From positions 7,347,501 through 7,411,500 of the forward strand of contig JAHHIN020000030.1 in assembly GCA_019925095.2 (NCBI GenBank): a stretch of DNA of 64,000 nucleotides. The letters are read 5' to 3'. This DNA is from Dendrolimus kikuchii. Lineage: Eukaryota; Arthropoda; Insecta; Lepidoptera; Lasiocampidae. Under the pieces are notes generated by a model. It searched no databases. It was given only the letters and a program-made list of their open reading frames with translations, and was not told the DNA's origin. Within the stretch, counting starts at the first letter, position 1, and every line of letters starts with the position of its first letter. Positions 37,575 through 47,953 of this stretch are shown piece by piece. Made by a program: the position numbers and the translations under genes.

Positions 37575-40434
37575 AAATCTAAACGTAGGTTTGTATAATG
37601 CGGGCTCTTTGGGTACTAATCACGATAACTTTATTGTTTCTGTTATGCGTCATGATCTCGATTTATTAGCAATAAATGAGACGTGGCTCAGATTGGGTGA
37701 AGAAGGTCGAGCACCAACGTTGCCTGGGTATCGACTTCGACATATGCCTCGCCCCTGCGGGTTGCGTTCACGTGGAGGAGGCGTTGGGTTCTATATAAGG
37801 CAAGGCTATAACGTGCGTACCTGGCCTCATCCTGTGGACCCAGATCACAGGGCCGTAGAACAGATGTGGGTCACCATGACAATAAATGGGAAAAAACTAG
37901 CAATCGGCACGGCGTACCGACCTCCTTGGATGGACGTTGACTTATTTTTAGACGCTATTACGGACTCAGTAAATTCTTTAGGTTCTTATGATAATCTGAT
38001 CTTACTTGGCGATTTTAATATAAATTTTATGAATAAAACAGATGGGAAAACCCTAAAGTTAATAACTTTTTTATCTTATTTCGAACTATCACAAATTGTT
38101 ACTGAACCCACTCATTTCACTGACACTTCTAGAACACTCATTGATGTAGTTTGTACTAACTTACACCCAAAAAAAATAAATTTCGATCATATAGGCTCTC
38201 TACATGGTCATTGCCTTTTAGTTTGCGAATTTAATATCAAGCGAGAAAAACCTATACCACGAATCATAATGTACCGGCCACTTAAACATATATGTGTAGA
38301 AAGCTTTAAGACTGATCTGCGGACTGTAAGATGGGACCTTTTAACGACAATGGGTGACGTCAATGACATTGTTGACGTTTTCAACCACATTGTCGTATCC
38401 TTATTTGACCTTCACGCGCCCATAAGGTCATCTGTTATTAAAAGTTGTTCCTTTCCGTGGATAACTGAGACCATAAAGTTGATGATGAAATTGCGTGATA
38501 GAGCACTAAATGATTATCATAGAACTAAATTGTCAACTAAAAAGAATTACTACAAATCCTTAAAAACTACTGTGAATGAAGCTCTTTACCGAGAAAAAAT
38601 GGCTTACTTTAACTTTAACATTAATAACAAATTAAACAACCCAAAACTGTTATGGAAAAGTCTTAAACAGTCTGTCATACCCAAGATCACTATGGATCTT
38701 CCGCCAATTTTTAATGAACCGAATGTCATTAATAACCATTTTTTGAACATACCTGGTACTTCCGAAGCATGTCCTTCTTTAATGTCATATTTTGATTACA
38801 ACAAATTTAGTGACTCTGTATTTAGTATTCAGCCAATTAGTCTAGACGTATTACAAAAAATATTTAATTGCTTAAAATCAAATGCCAAGGGATGTGATTC
38901 TATAAATCTTGACATGCTTCAGTTGACATTACCTTATACAATGGAAGCAATTAGGTCCATTTTAAACATATCTATAAAAACATGTATATTTCCTGATATC
39001 TGGAAAACTGCAATTATCCGTCCTATTCCTAAGACTCCAAATCCAACTGACTTAAAAGACTTAAGGCCGATAAGTATATTACCATGCCTGTCAAAGATTT
39101 TAGAAAAAGCAGTTTGCTTACAATTGACAGGGTTTCTTGAGTCCAATAATATTTTGCCGGAGTTACAATCAGGCTTTAGGAAGGGTCGCGGTACGGTGAC
39201 AGCACTACTAGATGTTACGGACAATATACTATGTGCACAAGACGAGGGAATGTGCACCTTGCTTGTTCTCCTTGATTTTTCCCGGGCGTTTGACTGCATA
39301 AATATTAAGTTACTTCTTTCAAAATTAAAATATTATGGTTTAGATCAGAAAGCACTTCGCTGGTTTACTAGCTACCTAAGTAACCGGTACCAATTCGTTA
39401 AACTTGATCATAGCAATGGTTCTTCTTCTATATCTGAGAAGTTGGCGGTGGGTAGAGGGGTGCCTCAAGGATCAATTTTGGGTCCTCTTCTTTTTATTTT
39501 ATATTCAGCAGACATCACTCGACAAATACAACATTGCAAATTTCACATCTACGCCGATGATACCCAGATTTATATATCATTTAAACCGGCAGATGTAGAT
39601 TGTGCTATAGTTAAAATAAATGAGGATTTGTCGAGAATAGCTCTGTGGTCTAAACAAAACTGTTTAGTGCTGAACCCCTCCAAAACCAAATATCTCGTTT
39701 TTGGCAGCAAAAGTAATGTAATAAAACTTAATCCAACAGTTGCAATTATGATCAATGATGTTCCTATTGAAAGGGTGTACGAAGCACGAAATTTAGGCCT
39801 CCAAGTCGATAGTGAACTTAGATTTGAAAATCACGTTGCCAAATCAGTAAAAACATGCTTTTATAAACTTAAGGTATTATATAAAATTCGGCCATATCTA
39901 AGTCATAGTTTGAGAATCCAATTAACTGAGTCACTAGTCCTGTCCCAGCTTAATTTCTCTGATATTGTTTTTGGCCCTCGTCTACTGGGTAAAACGCAGA
40001 AACTCATTCAACGAGTACAGAACGCATGTGCACGCTTTTGCTTTGACATTCCCTTTAGAAGTCATGTGACGCCTTTTATAAACAACTGTTCAATGTTGAA
40101 AATGAAGCACCGCCGTAAATTGCATCTCGCATGCCTACTTTTTGGAGTTATTAAGCATAAAGCCCCTTCATACTTATATAAAAAACTTTCTTGGTTCTCT
40201 TCAAAAAGATCGGCTGGACTGCGGCAATGCGCTATGCAGCTTACGACGCAACGACATGGCACAGTTGCTTTTAGGGGTAGTTTTAGGTATGCTGCCTCCA
40301 AATGCTGGAACAATATACCACCCCCCATAAAAAATATGCAAAGTATTCATGGGTTTAGATTTAAATTAAAAAAGTTCTTGTATGCCCACCAAATGTGCCA
40401 ATCTGATCTTGCTCATGACACCAGTGCTATATAA
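37543..40434 (+). CDS. CR1 LINE ORF2, endonuclease-reverse transcriptase
   Basis: 963 codons, no stop. The first methionine is in the T-rich overlap; MINKNLNVGLYN a few codons on (37564) is the likelier start. Endonuclease at about 8-230 (LNVGLYNAGSL, LLAINETWLR, LLGDFNINF, SLHGHCLLVCEF). RT at about 490-770 with LRPISILPCLSKILEKAV, LLDFSRAFDCIN, VPQGSILGPLLFILY and YADDTQIYIS (about 669). A C-terminal domain follows (LTESLVLSQLNFSDIVFG, RVQNACARFCF). It nicks the target and reverse transcribes the element RNA. It looks functional. Confidence 0.92.
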   Translation: MLFYYLKMINKNLNVGLYNAGSLGTNHDNFIVSVMRHDLDLLAINETWLRLGEEGRAPTLPGYRLRHMPRPCGLRSRGGGVGFYIRQGYNVRTWPHPVDPDHRAVEQMWVTMTINGKKLAIGTAYRPPWMDVDLFLDAITDSVNSLGSYDNLILLGDFNINFMNKTDGKTLKLITFLSYFELSQIVTEPTHFTDTSRTLIDVVCTNLHPKKINFDHIGSLHGHCLLVCEFNIKREKPIPRIIMYRPLKHICVESFKTDLRTVRWDLLTTMGDVNDIVDVFNHIVVSLFDLHAPIRSSVIKSCSFPWITETIKLMMKLRDRALNDYHRTKLSTKKNYYKSLKTTVNEALYREKMAYFNFNINNKLNNPKLLWKSLKQSVIPKITMDLPPIFNEPNVINNHFLNIPGTSEACPSLMSYFDYNKFSDSVFSIQPISLDVLQKIFNCLKSNAKGCDSINLDMLQLTLPYTMEAIRSILNISIKTCIFPDIWKTAIIRPIPKTPNPTDLKDLRPISILPCLSKILEKAVCLQLTGFLESNNILPELQSGFRKGRGTVTALLDVTDNILCAQDEGMCTLLVLLDFSRAFDCINIKLLLSKLKYYGLDQKALRWFTSYLSNRYQFVKLDHSNGSSSISEKLAVGRGVPQGSILGPLLFILYSADITRQIQHCKFHIYADDTQIYISFKPADVDCAIVKINEDLSRIALWSKQNCLVLNPSKTKYLVFGSKSNVIKLNPTVAIMINDVPIERVYEARNLGLQVDSELRFENHVAKSVKTCFYKLKVLYKIRPYLSHSLRIQLTESLVLSQLNFSDIVFGPRLLGKTQKLIQRVQNACARFCFDIPFRSHVTPFINNCSMLKMKHRRKLHLACLLFGVIKHKAPSYLYKKLSWFSSKRSAGLRQCAMQLTTQRHGTVAFRGSFRYAASKCWNNIPPPIKNMQSIHGFRFKLKKFLYAHQMCQSDLAHDTSAI

Positions 40435-40685
40435 TGGCGCCCATTTGGAGGATGTGCCTGACCTATCCTGTATGTGTTGAGTCGTGTATGTATTTCTTAC
40501 TATTGCTACTTTTAAACTCTTACTGTTATAACTATCTCAAACTGTATAAATAATATGTATTTCATTTTTTTACAATTGTTGTGCACATTTTTCTTTCATT
40601 TCTCTTTTTCTTCTCTTTTATACTTACTTTCTTTTCGTTTTGTTTTTTATTTACTTCAGTGTCTGTCTGTGTATGTCACTTGAAT

Positions 40686-40741
40686 GGCCCTAGCGGAAGA
40701 TCAGCGCTGGTTAACTTAACCAGCGACATGCTGAGCTAGGA
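40686..40741 (+). ncRNA. 3'-UTR stem-loop of the CR1 LINE
   Basis: A nested hairpin: the outer pair is CCTAGC/GCTAGG, then CAGC/GCTG, with an inner perfect stem CGCTGGTTA/TAACCAGCG and a 3-base loop. It lies in the last part of the 3' UTR, where some LINE RTs recognise a stem-loop. Function here is inferred from position and structure. Confidence 0.5.
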
Positions 40742-40844
40742 CCAATTTAGAGCTACACTTGCTTGGTTTTTTTTTTTTTAATGCATGTTACATTGTACAT
40801 TTATTTATTTATGTTGTGTATTGTATTCTCATTTGTGCCCTTGT

Positions 40845-41020
40845 GTTATGGGTGACACGCAACAAACTGCTCTGGGGCCGATCCCAAACACCCAGTCCAT
40901 AGACAATAACGGAGAAAATTCGTTTCCAAAATTTACCATAAATCGAACCCGGAGCCTCTGCGTTGCAGTGAGGTAGGCCGGCAAAGGCTTAGTTCGCTCA
41001 ACCACAGAGGCCGTCATCAA
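40845..41020 (-). mobile_element. tRNA-derived SINE
   Basis: On the minus strand the 5' part has a Pol III A-box-like TGTGGTTGAGCG (40995-41006) and a B-box-like GGGTTCGATT (40941-40950), about 50 bp apart as in tRNA genes. The rest is a tRNA-unrelated tail. No tRNA acceptor pairing is evident, so it is a SINE head rather than a tRNA gene. Confidence 0.55.
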
Positions 41021-41392
41021 ATGCCGTCATCATTTACTATTAAATGATCGAATTAGTACGAATAAAGACGCCATAGTTTCCAGTGGATACATTATTGTTA
41101 ACCACACAGACTCAAACCACGTGTATAATACATAAGTTTACGCATTTCTACAATGAGGTTTAATGTACTACGTACTAGAGAATGCGTCCGTAACTAGCTT
41201 ATTTGAACACTATGGTCCATGGACAAGAACTCTTGTAAAACGTGTCACCTACCAAATTCCAAATAGTACTTACGACAACATGGCGTCTGTCTCCCGGATC
41301 GCCATAATGCCCCACTTACGCGCCAATAACCGCCGCAAATAAAAGCTATTCATAATTGGAACGCGCAAATGGATTTGTCGGCGTCGGGCTGT

Positions 41393-41400
41393 TATCGATA
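41393..41400 (+). promoter_or_regulatory. DRE-type motif TATCGATA
   Basis: Exact TATCGATA 37 bases before the ATG of the THAP-like exon. In insects this is the binding site for DREF/BEAF-type factors at housekeeping promoters. GC-rich sequence precedes it. Confidence 0.45.
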
Positions 41401-41436
41401 CTTTACGTGTTTGAGTGAAAAGTAACTATTAAAAAA

Positions 41437-41496
41437 ATGCCTTCATGTGTACTAAGGTACTATTCAAACCAGTCTAGAAACTCGAATAAATCATCG
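41437..41496 (+). CDS. Possible first exon of a THAP-domain protein
   Basis: An ATG opens 20 codons that read MPSC followed by a Ser/Asn/Arg/Lys-rich stretch and stop exactly at a GTAAGT donor. MPSC and a short first exon of this length are usual for THAP-domain genes. The second zinc cysteine, usually in a GC pair, reads tyrosine here, so the copy may be decayed. A DRE motif lies upstream. No later THAP exon was found before 44960. This may be a host gene broken by transposons, a pseudogene or a transposase (P-element type) start. Confidence 0.4.
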
Positions 41497-41499
41497 GTA

Positions 41500-42240
41500 A
41501 GTTTGTCGTGGTCTCAATAAAACATCGTTTTTAAATTAAATTTTAACTTGTCTCGCCGCGTCACTACTGCGCCAATGTTCAGGACTAAAAAATATATTCT
41601 CTAAGCGATCTAGCGCTGCATGTTTTAATAGCTTAGTTAGACGGCATCTAGTGGCTAGCGCTGCAGCAAATACCTGAGTCAGTCTACGGCACGCTCGCCC
41701 CGCTTTCATCAAGTTCGAACTTTTTGGTTTTGAACAGCTTCTCTAGTACGTAGTACATATAACCCAATGCATTTCTACAAGTTGTAAAAAATGCTTCACT
41801 TCATTTGTCATTTTTGTTCAATTTTTGTTCGACTCCTTCTATACTTTTATTCGTTCGTCTGAGCTTAAAAACAATTTATAATGTACAATTATTATTTACT
41901 TTTTTAGGAATTTCACATATTTTTTACAAAATAATCTGCATAGTAGTATATTACTTTTAAAACGACAACCAGAGTATGCCAGAAACTCCTGTAACGATTT
42001 TTTTCCTAAATAATACTCTGATTTTTTAATATATTGAACTAAAATGACAGCTGCGATCGTTTTTTTATTATTTTGTAAGCTTGGAGCAACTCGCACAATT
42101 CACTCAAAGAACCGTCGACCACGGCTGTCATTTTAGTCCAGGTATTTAAAAATCACAGTACAGTGTAATTATAAAAGTTTATGGTCTATATCTTTGAGAC
42201 ATTTGCATAACGTCGCGCGGGTCTGATTGTAAGGAGCACT
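41500..42240. other. AT-rich sequence, nothing recognised
   Basis: Possibly intron of the THAP-like gene. No frames or terminal repeats were supported. Confidence 0.35.
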
Positions 42241-42246
42241 ATACCC

Positions 42247-42567
42247 TTTCCAAGCATTTATTTTACTTTTGACAGCTCGATGACGTATCAATTAGTAATG
42301 TTCTAATGCGTTAGACTCGAATTGTTATAAAAATCGAATCCATTTTTAAATAAGTTTTAATCAATTATTTTAATTTAAAGTAGGTTTTTTTATTCTCAAA
42401 TCGATTATTTTCCATTGATTTACGTGTAGTGTCGATGCAATAGTCTGTGCGTTACATGACTCAAAGAACATCACTATTATGTCACCCACTACAATAAAGT
42501 ACGACAATTGCCATTTGTTTAACTCGATAGACGGACAAATGTCAAAAGTAAAATAAACGCTTGGAAA
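42247..42567. mobile_element. MITE-like element with 28-bp inverted arms
   Basis: 42247-42274 (tttccaagcatttattttac and on) is the reverse complement of 42540-42567 with one mismatch. About 265 bp lie between, without coding. The true outer ends and target duplication were not settled; weak inverted similarity continues outward. Confidence 0.5.
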
Positions 42568-42959
42568 GAGTGTAAAGTCTATTTCAAATAGACCGGTATG
42601 GCTGTCGCATACATAAAACGTAATTTGTAACGCTACCGTAAACTTTCTTACGAAAATAATATTAACTATATTCTAAATTCTATAAAATTATAATTAATCC
42701 TATTAGTATTTAATAATAATAAATTATAGGTATTTAGAGTCGCGATGTTCATTTCTCTATTTACGTAATTTCTCCCATACCGTCCTATTTGAAATATACT
42801 GTATATTATCATATAATAAATCCTTCATTAACTTAAATGCCAACTAAAACTTTTCAAAAATACTTTGTACGCTATAAATATTGTGACGTCGTTACCAGAC
42901 AATAGAAAGAAATAAAGCCATCAAGTACTAGAGGACGATGTGATTTTACTTACTTACTA

Positions 42960-43078
42960 AGGCTGGTGTGCGTAGACATTCAACAGACGGTTAAAATAAA
43001 ATAATCACTGTGTAGGCATATATTTTTTAGTGATTAATTTATTTTAACCATTGGTTAAAGGTCAATCCACACTAGCCT
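42960..43078. mobile_element. Foldback MITE, 119 bp
   Basis: Starts AGGCTGGTGTG and ends CACACTAGCCT, and nearly the whole sequence pairs with itself: ggttaaaataaaataatcact on the left against agtgattaatttattttaacc on the right. It could arise from a Tc1/mariner or hAT-type element. Target duplication is ambiguous (TA-like). Confidence 0.65.
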
Positions 43079-43509
43079 ATATCATTCTGTGTCAAACCTC
43101 CTTTAGTATTAAAAAATATATATACATCATGTTCAAATTTTAAATTTAGATTTTTCCAGTTGCCACTCATGCTCTGAATTTAGGCGCTAAATTCAACGCT
43201 GTGTATATTATTTTAATTTTTTTAAATAATTTTTAAACACTGTGTGTGAGTGAAATAAATTTGCCGACTAACATTGTCAACGTGTAAATTTTTTTAATAA
43301 TTATTTTCATCATTTACATATATTGATTATCTTTATATACATATATTAATTATATTTACCGCTTTAATTATGGAATATTTTGTATTTATTATTCAGTAAC
43401 TACCTACATCGATTTACGGATTGGCAAATAATTACTCTTGCAGCATTAAGTACCGCGATTGCAGCGCCGCGTCTGTGGGACTTCTTTTGTGGCGTGGAGT
43501 TTATTTGCT
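43079..43509. other. AT-rich sequence, nothing recognised
   Basis: Non-coding spacer between two foldback elements. Confidence 0.35.
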
Positions 43510-44010
43510 AAAGGGCCGTCCATAAACTACGTTCGTATACAAGGATATGAGGAGTTGCTTGGTGTGACAAAATGTGACGTTCGCAACTATTAACTAAAAC
43601 ACGAAGTGAGTTCTAATTACTGTAACGTGACATTGATAAAGTGGTCCCAGAAACTGTGTACGAGTTGATGAGGGAACACATTATGAACTTCCCCTTATAG
43701 ATTCTAATATCTCATAATAAATAAATACACAAATGATATTAGGTGCCATTCATAAATTACACACGTTTTGGGGGTTGGTCGACGAAGTGGCACATTTTGT
43801 GAATTGTCTCACCCATTGGGATGGGTGAGGTCTTAAATTTCGTGACGTTTCAAAATCTGAACTGCTGTTTTAATTTAGTAATTTCTTGACGTAAAATTGC
43901 TAAATATGTGACGTAACCCTAGGGAAGGAGGACTCTCACGAGTTGTGACGAGGGAGGGGTCCAAAAATCATGACATTCATGTGACGTCATTTGTGGAAGG
44001 CCCCTTTCAT
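43510..44010. repeat. Foldback-type repeat with GGGCCGTCCATAAACTACGT ends
   Basis: The left end (aagggccgtccataaactacg) is matched in inverse by the right end (gacgtcatttgtggaaggcccc). Inside, another end-like segment (gtgccattcataaattac, near 43743) suggests two adjacent or nested copies. The family with this end is widespread in insect genomes as far as I recall. Confidence 0.55.
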
Positions 44011-44424
44011 ATATAGAATGTTATAAGAATTAAACTAAAAGTATATTAATAGAAATCATATAATACGCTCACTAACACGAGAATAATTCACCTGAATGTA
44101 TATTTCCATTGAAATAAAATAGAATGTTTCCTGTGGATAAATTCGATTTGATGTGTTACAAATACTGGTAAGCAACACTGGTTTAAAACCCTACAATAAA
44201 TATAGTCAATAAGTATTTTTTTCTAATTGAGTTTCTTTCGGTCATCTTATTTGCAGTCGATAAAATAATCATAATAATAGGATAGCGGTCGCTCAAATAA
44301 TATATTTTTTATTTTTATTGCATGAGTTTACTTTATTATTTCTCAAGCCCGATTAATACTATAAATATAATTATTAGCATTCAATCACATTATAAATCCC
44401 GAAGCTAAGAAAGTATTTTTTATT

Positions 44425-44720
44425 TTTGTATTGCAGGAGTTCCGCAGACAGGCAAACGGCCCACTTACTATCGCCTCTAGACATTTGCAACACCAAAGGT
44501 GCTACAAATGCGTTGCTGCTCTCTTAAGGGAGACTCGAACCTGGCCACTAATGCCGGAACACAACACAAGGTTGTTATGGCGACATACTTTAGACCAGAG
44601 GTGGTAGCCATCCAGTCGAGCAAATAACCTACCACTTGGTTGTGGGTTGTCTTGTCGCCTCTTACGACAGGTCGCCCCAACGCAGGAAATTGTAATCTTT
44701 CTCCGTTGCTGCACGGATAT
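44425..44720 (-). repeat. Interspersed repeat, same family as 54065-54170
   Basis: The minus strand contains GGTGTTGCAAATGTC and GTGGGCCGTTTGCCTGTCTGC, matching in part the plus-strand repeat near 54090-54150. Non-coding. Short frames here are shadows. Confidence 0.5.
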
Positions 44721-44754
44721 ATTCGTCTATCCCTCGCGAACAGTACTTTCTCTG

Positions 44755-44893
44755 AATGAAAGGTACCCTATGTCCTTTTCTATACCCTTGACAACGTGTA
44801 TGCAAAAGTTCATGACCATCTGTTGCTAAATTAAGGCGTGAAAGCGTCGCAAACAAACAAACTCACATTCGCATTTATAATATTAGCTAGGAT
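44755..44893 (+). repeat. RTE-type LINE 3' tail
   Basis: Contains gtatgcaaaagttcatgacc, then gcgtgaaagcgtcgcaaaca and aacaaacaaactcacattcg, ending atttataatattagct. This pattern is the conserved end of lepidopteran RTE-like LINEs. 5' truncated; no coding. Confidence 0.5.
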
Positions 44894-44962
44894 TACACTT
44901 AAATACCACGTATTGTGCCCATTTTCATAATATAAAAAGAAAAGTTAAGTCGCCTATAATAC

Positions 44963-45104
44963 TGTTATGTATGTAAACCAAAAAAAGGTTATAACAAGTA
45001 GGTAGATACAAAAATCATGTACATTCATTCTCGCATTAGAAAGTATTACGCACAGTTGTTGTTTTTATTAAAAAGCCCTAAAAAGTATTTAGAAATATCT
45101 CTCA
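44963..45104 (+). repeat. 5' LTR of mag-like element
   Basis: 142 bp, ends TGTTATG and ATCTCTCA. Repeated at 50650-50791 with two base differences. Confidence 0.88.
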
Positions 45105-45105
45105 G

Positions 45106-45118
45106 TGGCGACGAGGAT
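45106..45118 (+). promoter_or_regulatory. Primer-binding site, tRNA-Ser type
   Basis: TGGCGACGAGGAT begins one base after the LTR and is complementary to the 3' end of eukaryotic tRNA-Ser(GCU) (ATCCTCGTCGCCA). The match stops after 13 bases. Confidence 0.65.
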
Positions 45119-45193
45119 CGAAAACGGACCCTAAATAGTGCACTAAATCAAGTTTACATTGTTGTGACGTTAAATAACTATAATTTTAACAAG

Positions 45194-46315
45194 ATGTCGA
45201 TTGGAAAGATAAGTGAGTTTCAAGTGGCAACAGATGACTGGAATTTATACGTGGAGCGGTTGGAACATTATTTTATTGTAAATGGAATCAAAAGTGAGTT
45301 ATATGTATCGACACTTATAACAGTAATGGGAGCCGAAAGCTACGAATTGTTGGTAAATTTATGTACGCCGCGTAAACCAAGTAGTATGAAATTTGAGCAG
45401 TTAACGGCCATTATGGAAAAACACTTGCAACCAAAGCCAAGTATATTAGCAGAACGTTTCAAATTTCGACAACGTAAACAACAAGAAGGGGAGAGTATCT
45501 CTGAATATTCTGCCGTTTTAAAAAAAATGACGAAGTCTTGTGACTTTGGCTCTTGGCTAGAAGAAAGTATTCGAGACCAGTTTGTTTGTGGTATTAGCAG
45601 CGAAATAATACGGCAACGACTGTTTGCGGAGGACAAGTTGGATTATGCAAAAGCCTATAGTTTAGCAATGAGCATGGAGGCGGCTGAGAAAAACGCGGCC
45701 GCAGTCGACAGTAGCATACCATTGGGCCGCACACGGACAGGGCACGCTGCGGAGTGCCTGGCGATAACGAGTACAAGGCGGAGGGACGCTCATGGTGGAG
45801 ATAGGCGACCGGCCTATACACCCAGAACGCGTACGCGCAGCTATAGCCGCCCCGCAGCGACAGCATCGACCTCGAAGTCGGATGAGCGGGCTCAGCGCTA
45901 TCAACTGTGTAAGGTGTGCGGCAAGTATCATGACGAGACTCGATGTAAGTTTGTGAATTATGTGTGCCGTGTCTGTAACAAGCAACGGCACCTTCGGAGG
46001 ATGTGTCCACTCGTACAACACGCTCACTGGCAAGGGGCTACGGCTACTTCAGACGAGCTTTTGAGGTCAGGAAACAATTTTGAGAACGAATCTAGTGACG
46101 AGGTAAATGTTACAATTATAAATAAATTGTCGATAGCTGAATGCACGCCTATCCATGTAACGTTAAATGTGCAAGGTAGAAAATTATTTAATACACTAGA
46201 AATAAAGAATTGTAATTTATCTTTAAAATACTATACCGGGGAAACAATTAAACCAATAGGTGTTATAAAACTTTTGGTCAAACATAATGATATCTGTAAA
46301 ATCCTAGATCTATAG
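45194..46315 (+). CDS. Mag-like gag with zinc knuckles, protease core missing
   Basis: The open frame extends back into the LTR, but ATG 45194 (MSIGKISEF) is the likely start, giving 373 codons. Capsid-like region at about 10-160 (WNLYVERLEHYFIVNGI, KPSILAERFKFRQRKQQ, IRDQFVCGISSEIIRQRL). Basic linker, then two knuckles (CKVCGKYHDETRC and CRVCNKQRHLRRMC). Protease-like sequence starts (HVTLNVQGRKL) and resumes after a gap (LSLKYYTGETIKPIGVI), so the segment that should hold D-T-G is deleted. The frame ends at the LINE insertion. Confidence 0.82.
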   Translation: MSIGKISEFQVATDDWNLYVERLEHYFIVNGIKSELYVSTLITVMGAESYELLVNLCTPRKPSSMKFEQLTAIMEKHLQPKPSILAERFKFRQRKQQEGESISEYSAVLKKMTKSCDFGSWLEESIRDQFVCGISSEIIRQRLFAEDKLDYAKAYSLAMSMEAAEKNAAAVDSSIPLGRTRTGHAAECLAITSTRRRDAHGGDRRPAYTPRTRTRSYSRPAATASTSKSDERAQRYQLCKVCGKYHDETRCKFVNYVCRVCNKQRHLRRMCPLVQHAHWQGATATSDELLRSGNNFENESSDEVNVTIINKLSIAECTPIHVTLNVQGRKLFNTLEIKNCNLSLKYYTGETIKPIGVIKLLVKHNDICKILDL

Positions 46316-47664
46316 AATAGAATAGAATAGAAAACACTTTATTGTTCACCATAATAAACAATTACAGAATAAATAATTACGATAATTTAACGGCAAAACA
46401 AAAGGCGGCCTTATCGCTTAAAGCGATCTCTTCCAGGCAACCTGACTGAGAGGATACTTTTAACAAATTATGTCTATGTATAATTAAATTAAAAGAAGTA
46501 AAATAAAAAAGGGAGAACAATACAATGTGGACAGTAAACAGCTAAGTTAAGAAAAATGAAAAGAAAAATATATATTTTATTATAAAGTAAGGTAATAGTT
46601 TTTGGCAATTTTTTTAAATATGGCTAGTGATTTAGTTTTTCTGACATCTACGAGTAAAGAGTTCCAAAGGCAGACAGCCTGCACAGCGAAGGATTTGGAG
46701 TAAAATGTTGAAGAATGTGCAGGTGTCTTTAAAAGGAGGTTAGAGGAGATTAGAGGAGCGCAAAGCGAAGGTGTGTGATGTATGAAGGAAGTTGAACATT
46801 CCTTAAGGTAAGGAGGAGCGTAGGGTATAAATAGTGTACGATGCATTCCGGCGAAGTGAGATTGGCAGCCGCTTGAGTTTTTTGCGATATTCAGAAACGT
46901 GGTCATATTTTTTTAATCCAAATATGAATCTAATACAAACATTTTGAAGACGCTCAAGTTTGATGAGTTGCTCTTGGGTGATATTAAGATAACAGGCATC
47001 CGCATAGTCAAGGATAGGTAGTATAATTGCTTGAACAAGCGAAATCTTAGTGGCGGTTGGAAGGAATTTTTTTAGTCTTCTGAGTGAGGCATAGGATGCA
47101 AAGATCTTGCGACTTAACTCGGTAATGTGTGGTCGCCAACATAGTTCCTTGTCAATGATTACGCCGAGATTCTTGACTTGGTCACTAATGGGAATATACG
47201 AATTATGAAACATTACATCAGGGAGTAATTCAAAATCTATTTGGGACATTGTTCGAGAGCTACCGATAATAATAGCCTGAGTCTTACCAGGATTAACGCT
47301 AAGTCCCTGAGAAGTACTCCAGTTGTGTATACGATTCAAGTCATCATTAATAACCTTAATAGCATCATGTAAGGTGTCCTTTGGAGCCTGGGTATAAATC
47401 TGCAAATCGTCTGCATAGAGATGATAGGAAGAAGATAGATTTTTGGAGATGGTATTTATAAAAATAAAAGAGGAGATAAAACGCCGCCCTGAGGAACGCC
47501 AGCAGATAGATCTTGCCATGTCGAAAACATGTCATCGATACGTACACGCTGCCGACGTCCGACCAGGTAACTGTGAAACCAATCAATTGCTGATGGAGAT
47601 ATGTTGAGAGAGCGGAGAATTTCGATAAGTATATCAAAATCCACATTGTTAAATGCACTGCTTC
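46316..47664 (-). mobile_element. 5'-truncated CR1-like LINE nested in the mag-like element
   Basis: Minus strand, 3' end on the left with a short ATTCT-type tail (about 46312-46332). The coding part begins within RT motif A at the right edge. A short duplicate (tctat) may occur at both junctions. It separates the gag/protease end from the start of pol. Confidence 0.8.
46580..47663 (-). pseudogene. LINE RT C-terminal half
   Basis: Three overlapping frames together cover RT from AFNNVDFDIL (motif A region) through SAGVPQGGVLSPLLF, YADDLQIYTQ, VKNLGVIIDKELCWRPHI, a linker region and the C-terminus. Frame changes occur near 47460-47519 and 46803-46906. It lacks the endonuclease and the RT start through 5' truncation. 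It resembles CR1-type ORF2 but differs from the copy at 37543-40434. Confidence 0.75.
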
Positions 47665-47953
47665 TATTTATTATAAATAAGGGCAAAACTAATTTATTGG
47701 GCCGACAGTGGATGGCTGAATTAAATTTAAAATTGCCTAACATAACTTATGATGATAATGTAACTATTAATAAAATAAAAAGTGGAGAGTTAAATTTTTC
47801 GGAATTCAGTTCCAGATACTGTAAAGTGTTCGAGGCGGGCCTGGGGCGATTCACTGGCGGGGTGGTGAGCATCCGAGTGCGCGACGGCGCGCAGCCGGTG
47901 TTCATGCGCGCGCGCCCGCTGGGGTACGCGATGCGCGAGCCCTGGACCAGCTG
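47665..47953 (+). pseudogene. Mag-like pol segment before RT
   Basis: Resumes the interrupted frame (LLGRQWMAELNL, YCKVFEAGLGRFTG, MRARPLGYAMREP), the linker between protease and RT in mag-like pol. One base appears lost near 47941, after which the RT frame continues in 47954-50572. Confidence 0.7.

Larger units (their letters stand above)
35565..40760 (+). mobile_element. CR1-clade LINE, apparently full length
   Basis: 5' UTR from 35565 (same start as a second copy at 63815), ORF1 36164-37189, a T-rich inter-ORF region with a hydrophobic frame, ORF2 37543-40434, and a 3' UTR with a stem-loop at 40686-40741. The right boundary is set near a T run at about 40766-40780. The 5' ends of the two copies differ at one position over 186 bp, so the family was active recently. 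ORF1 and ORF2 are both open. Confidence 0.88.

Noticed and set aside
41896..42096. 66-codon minus-strand frame
   Set aside because: AT-rich, lysine-heavy, no context or similarity.
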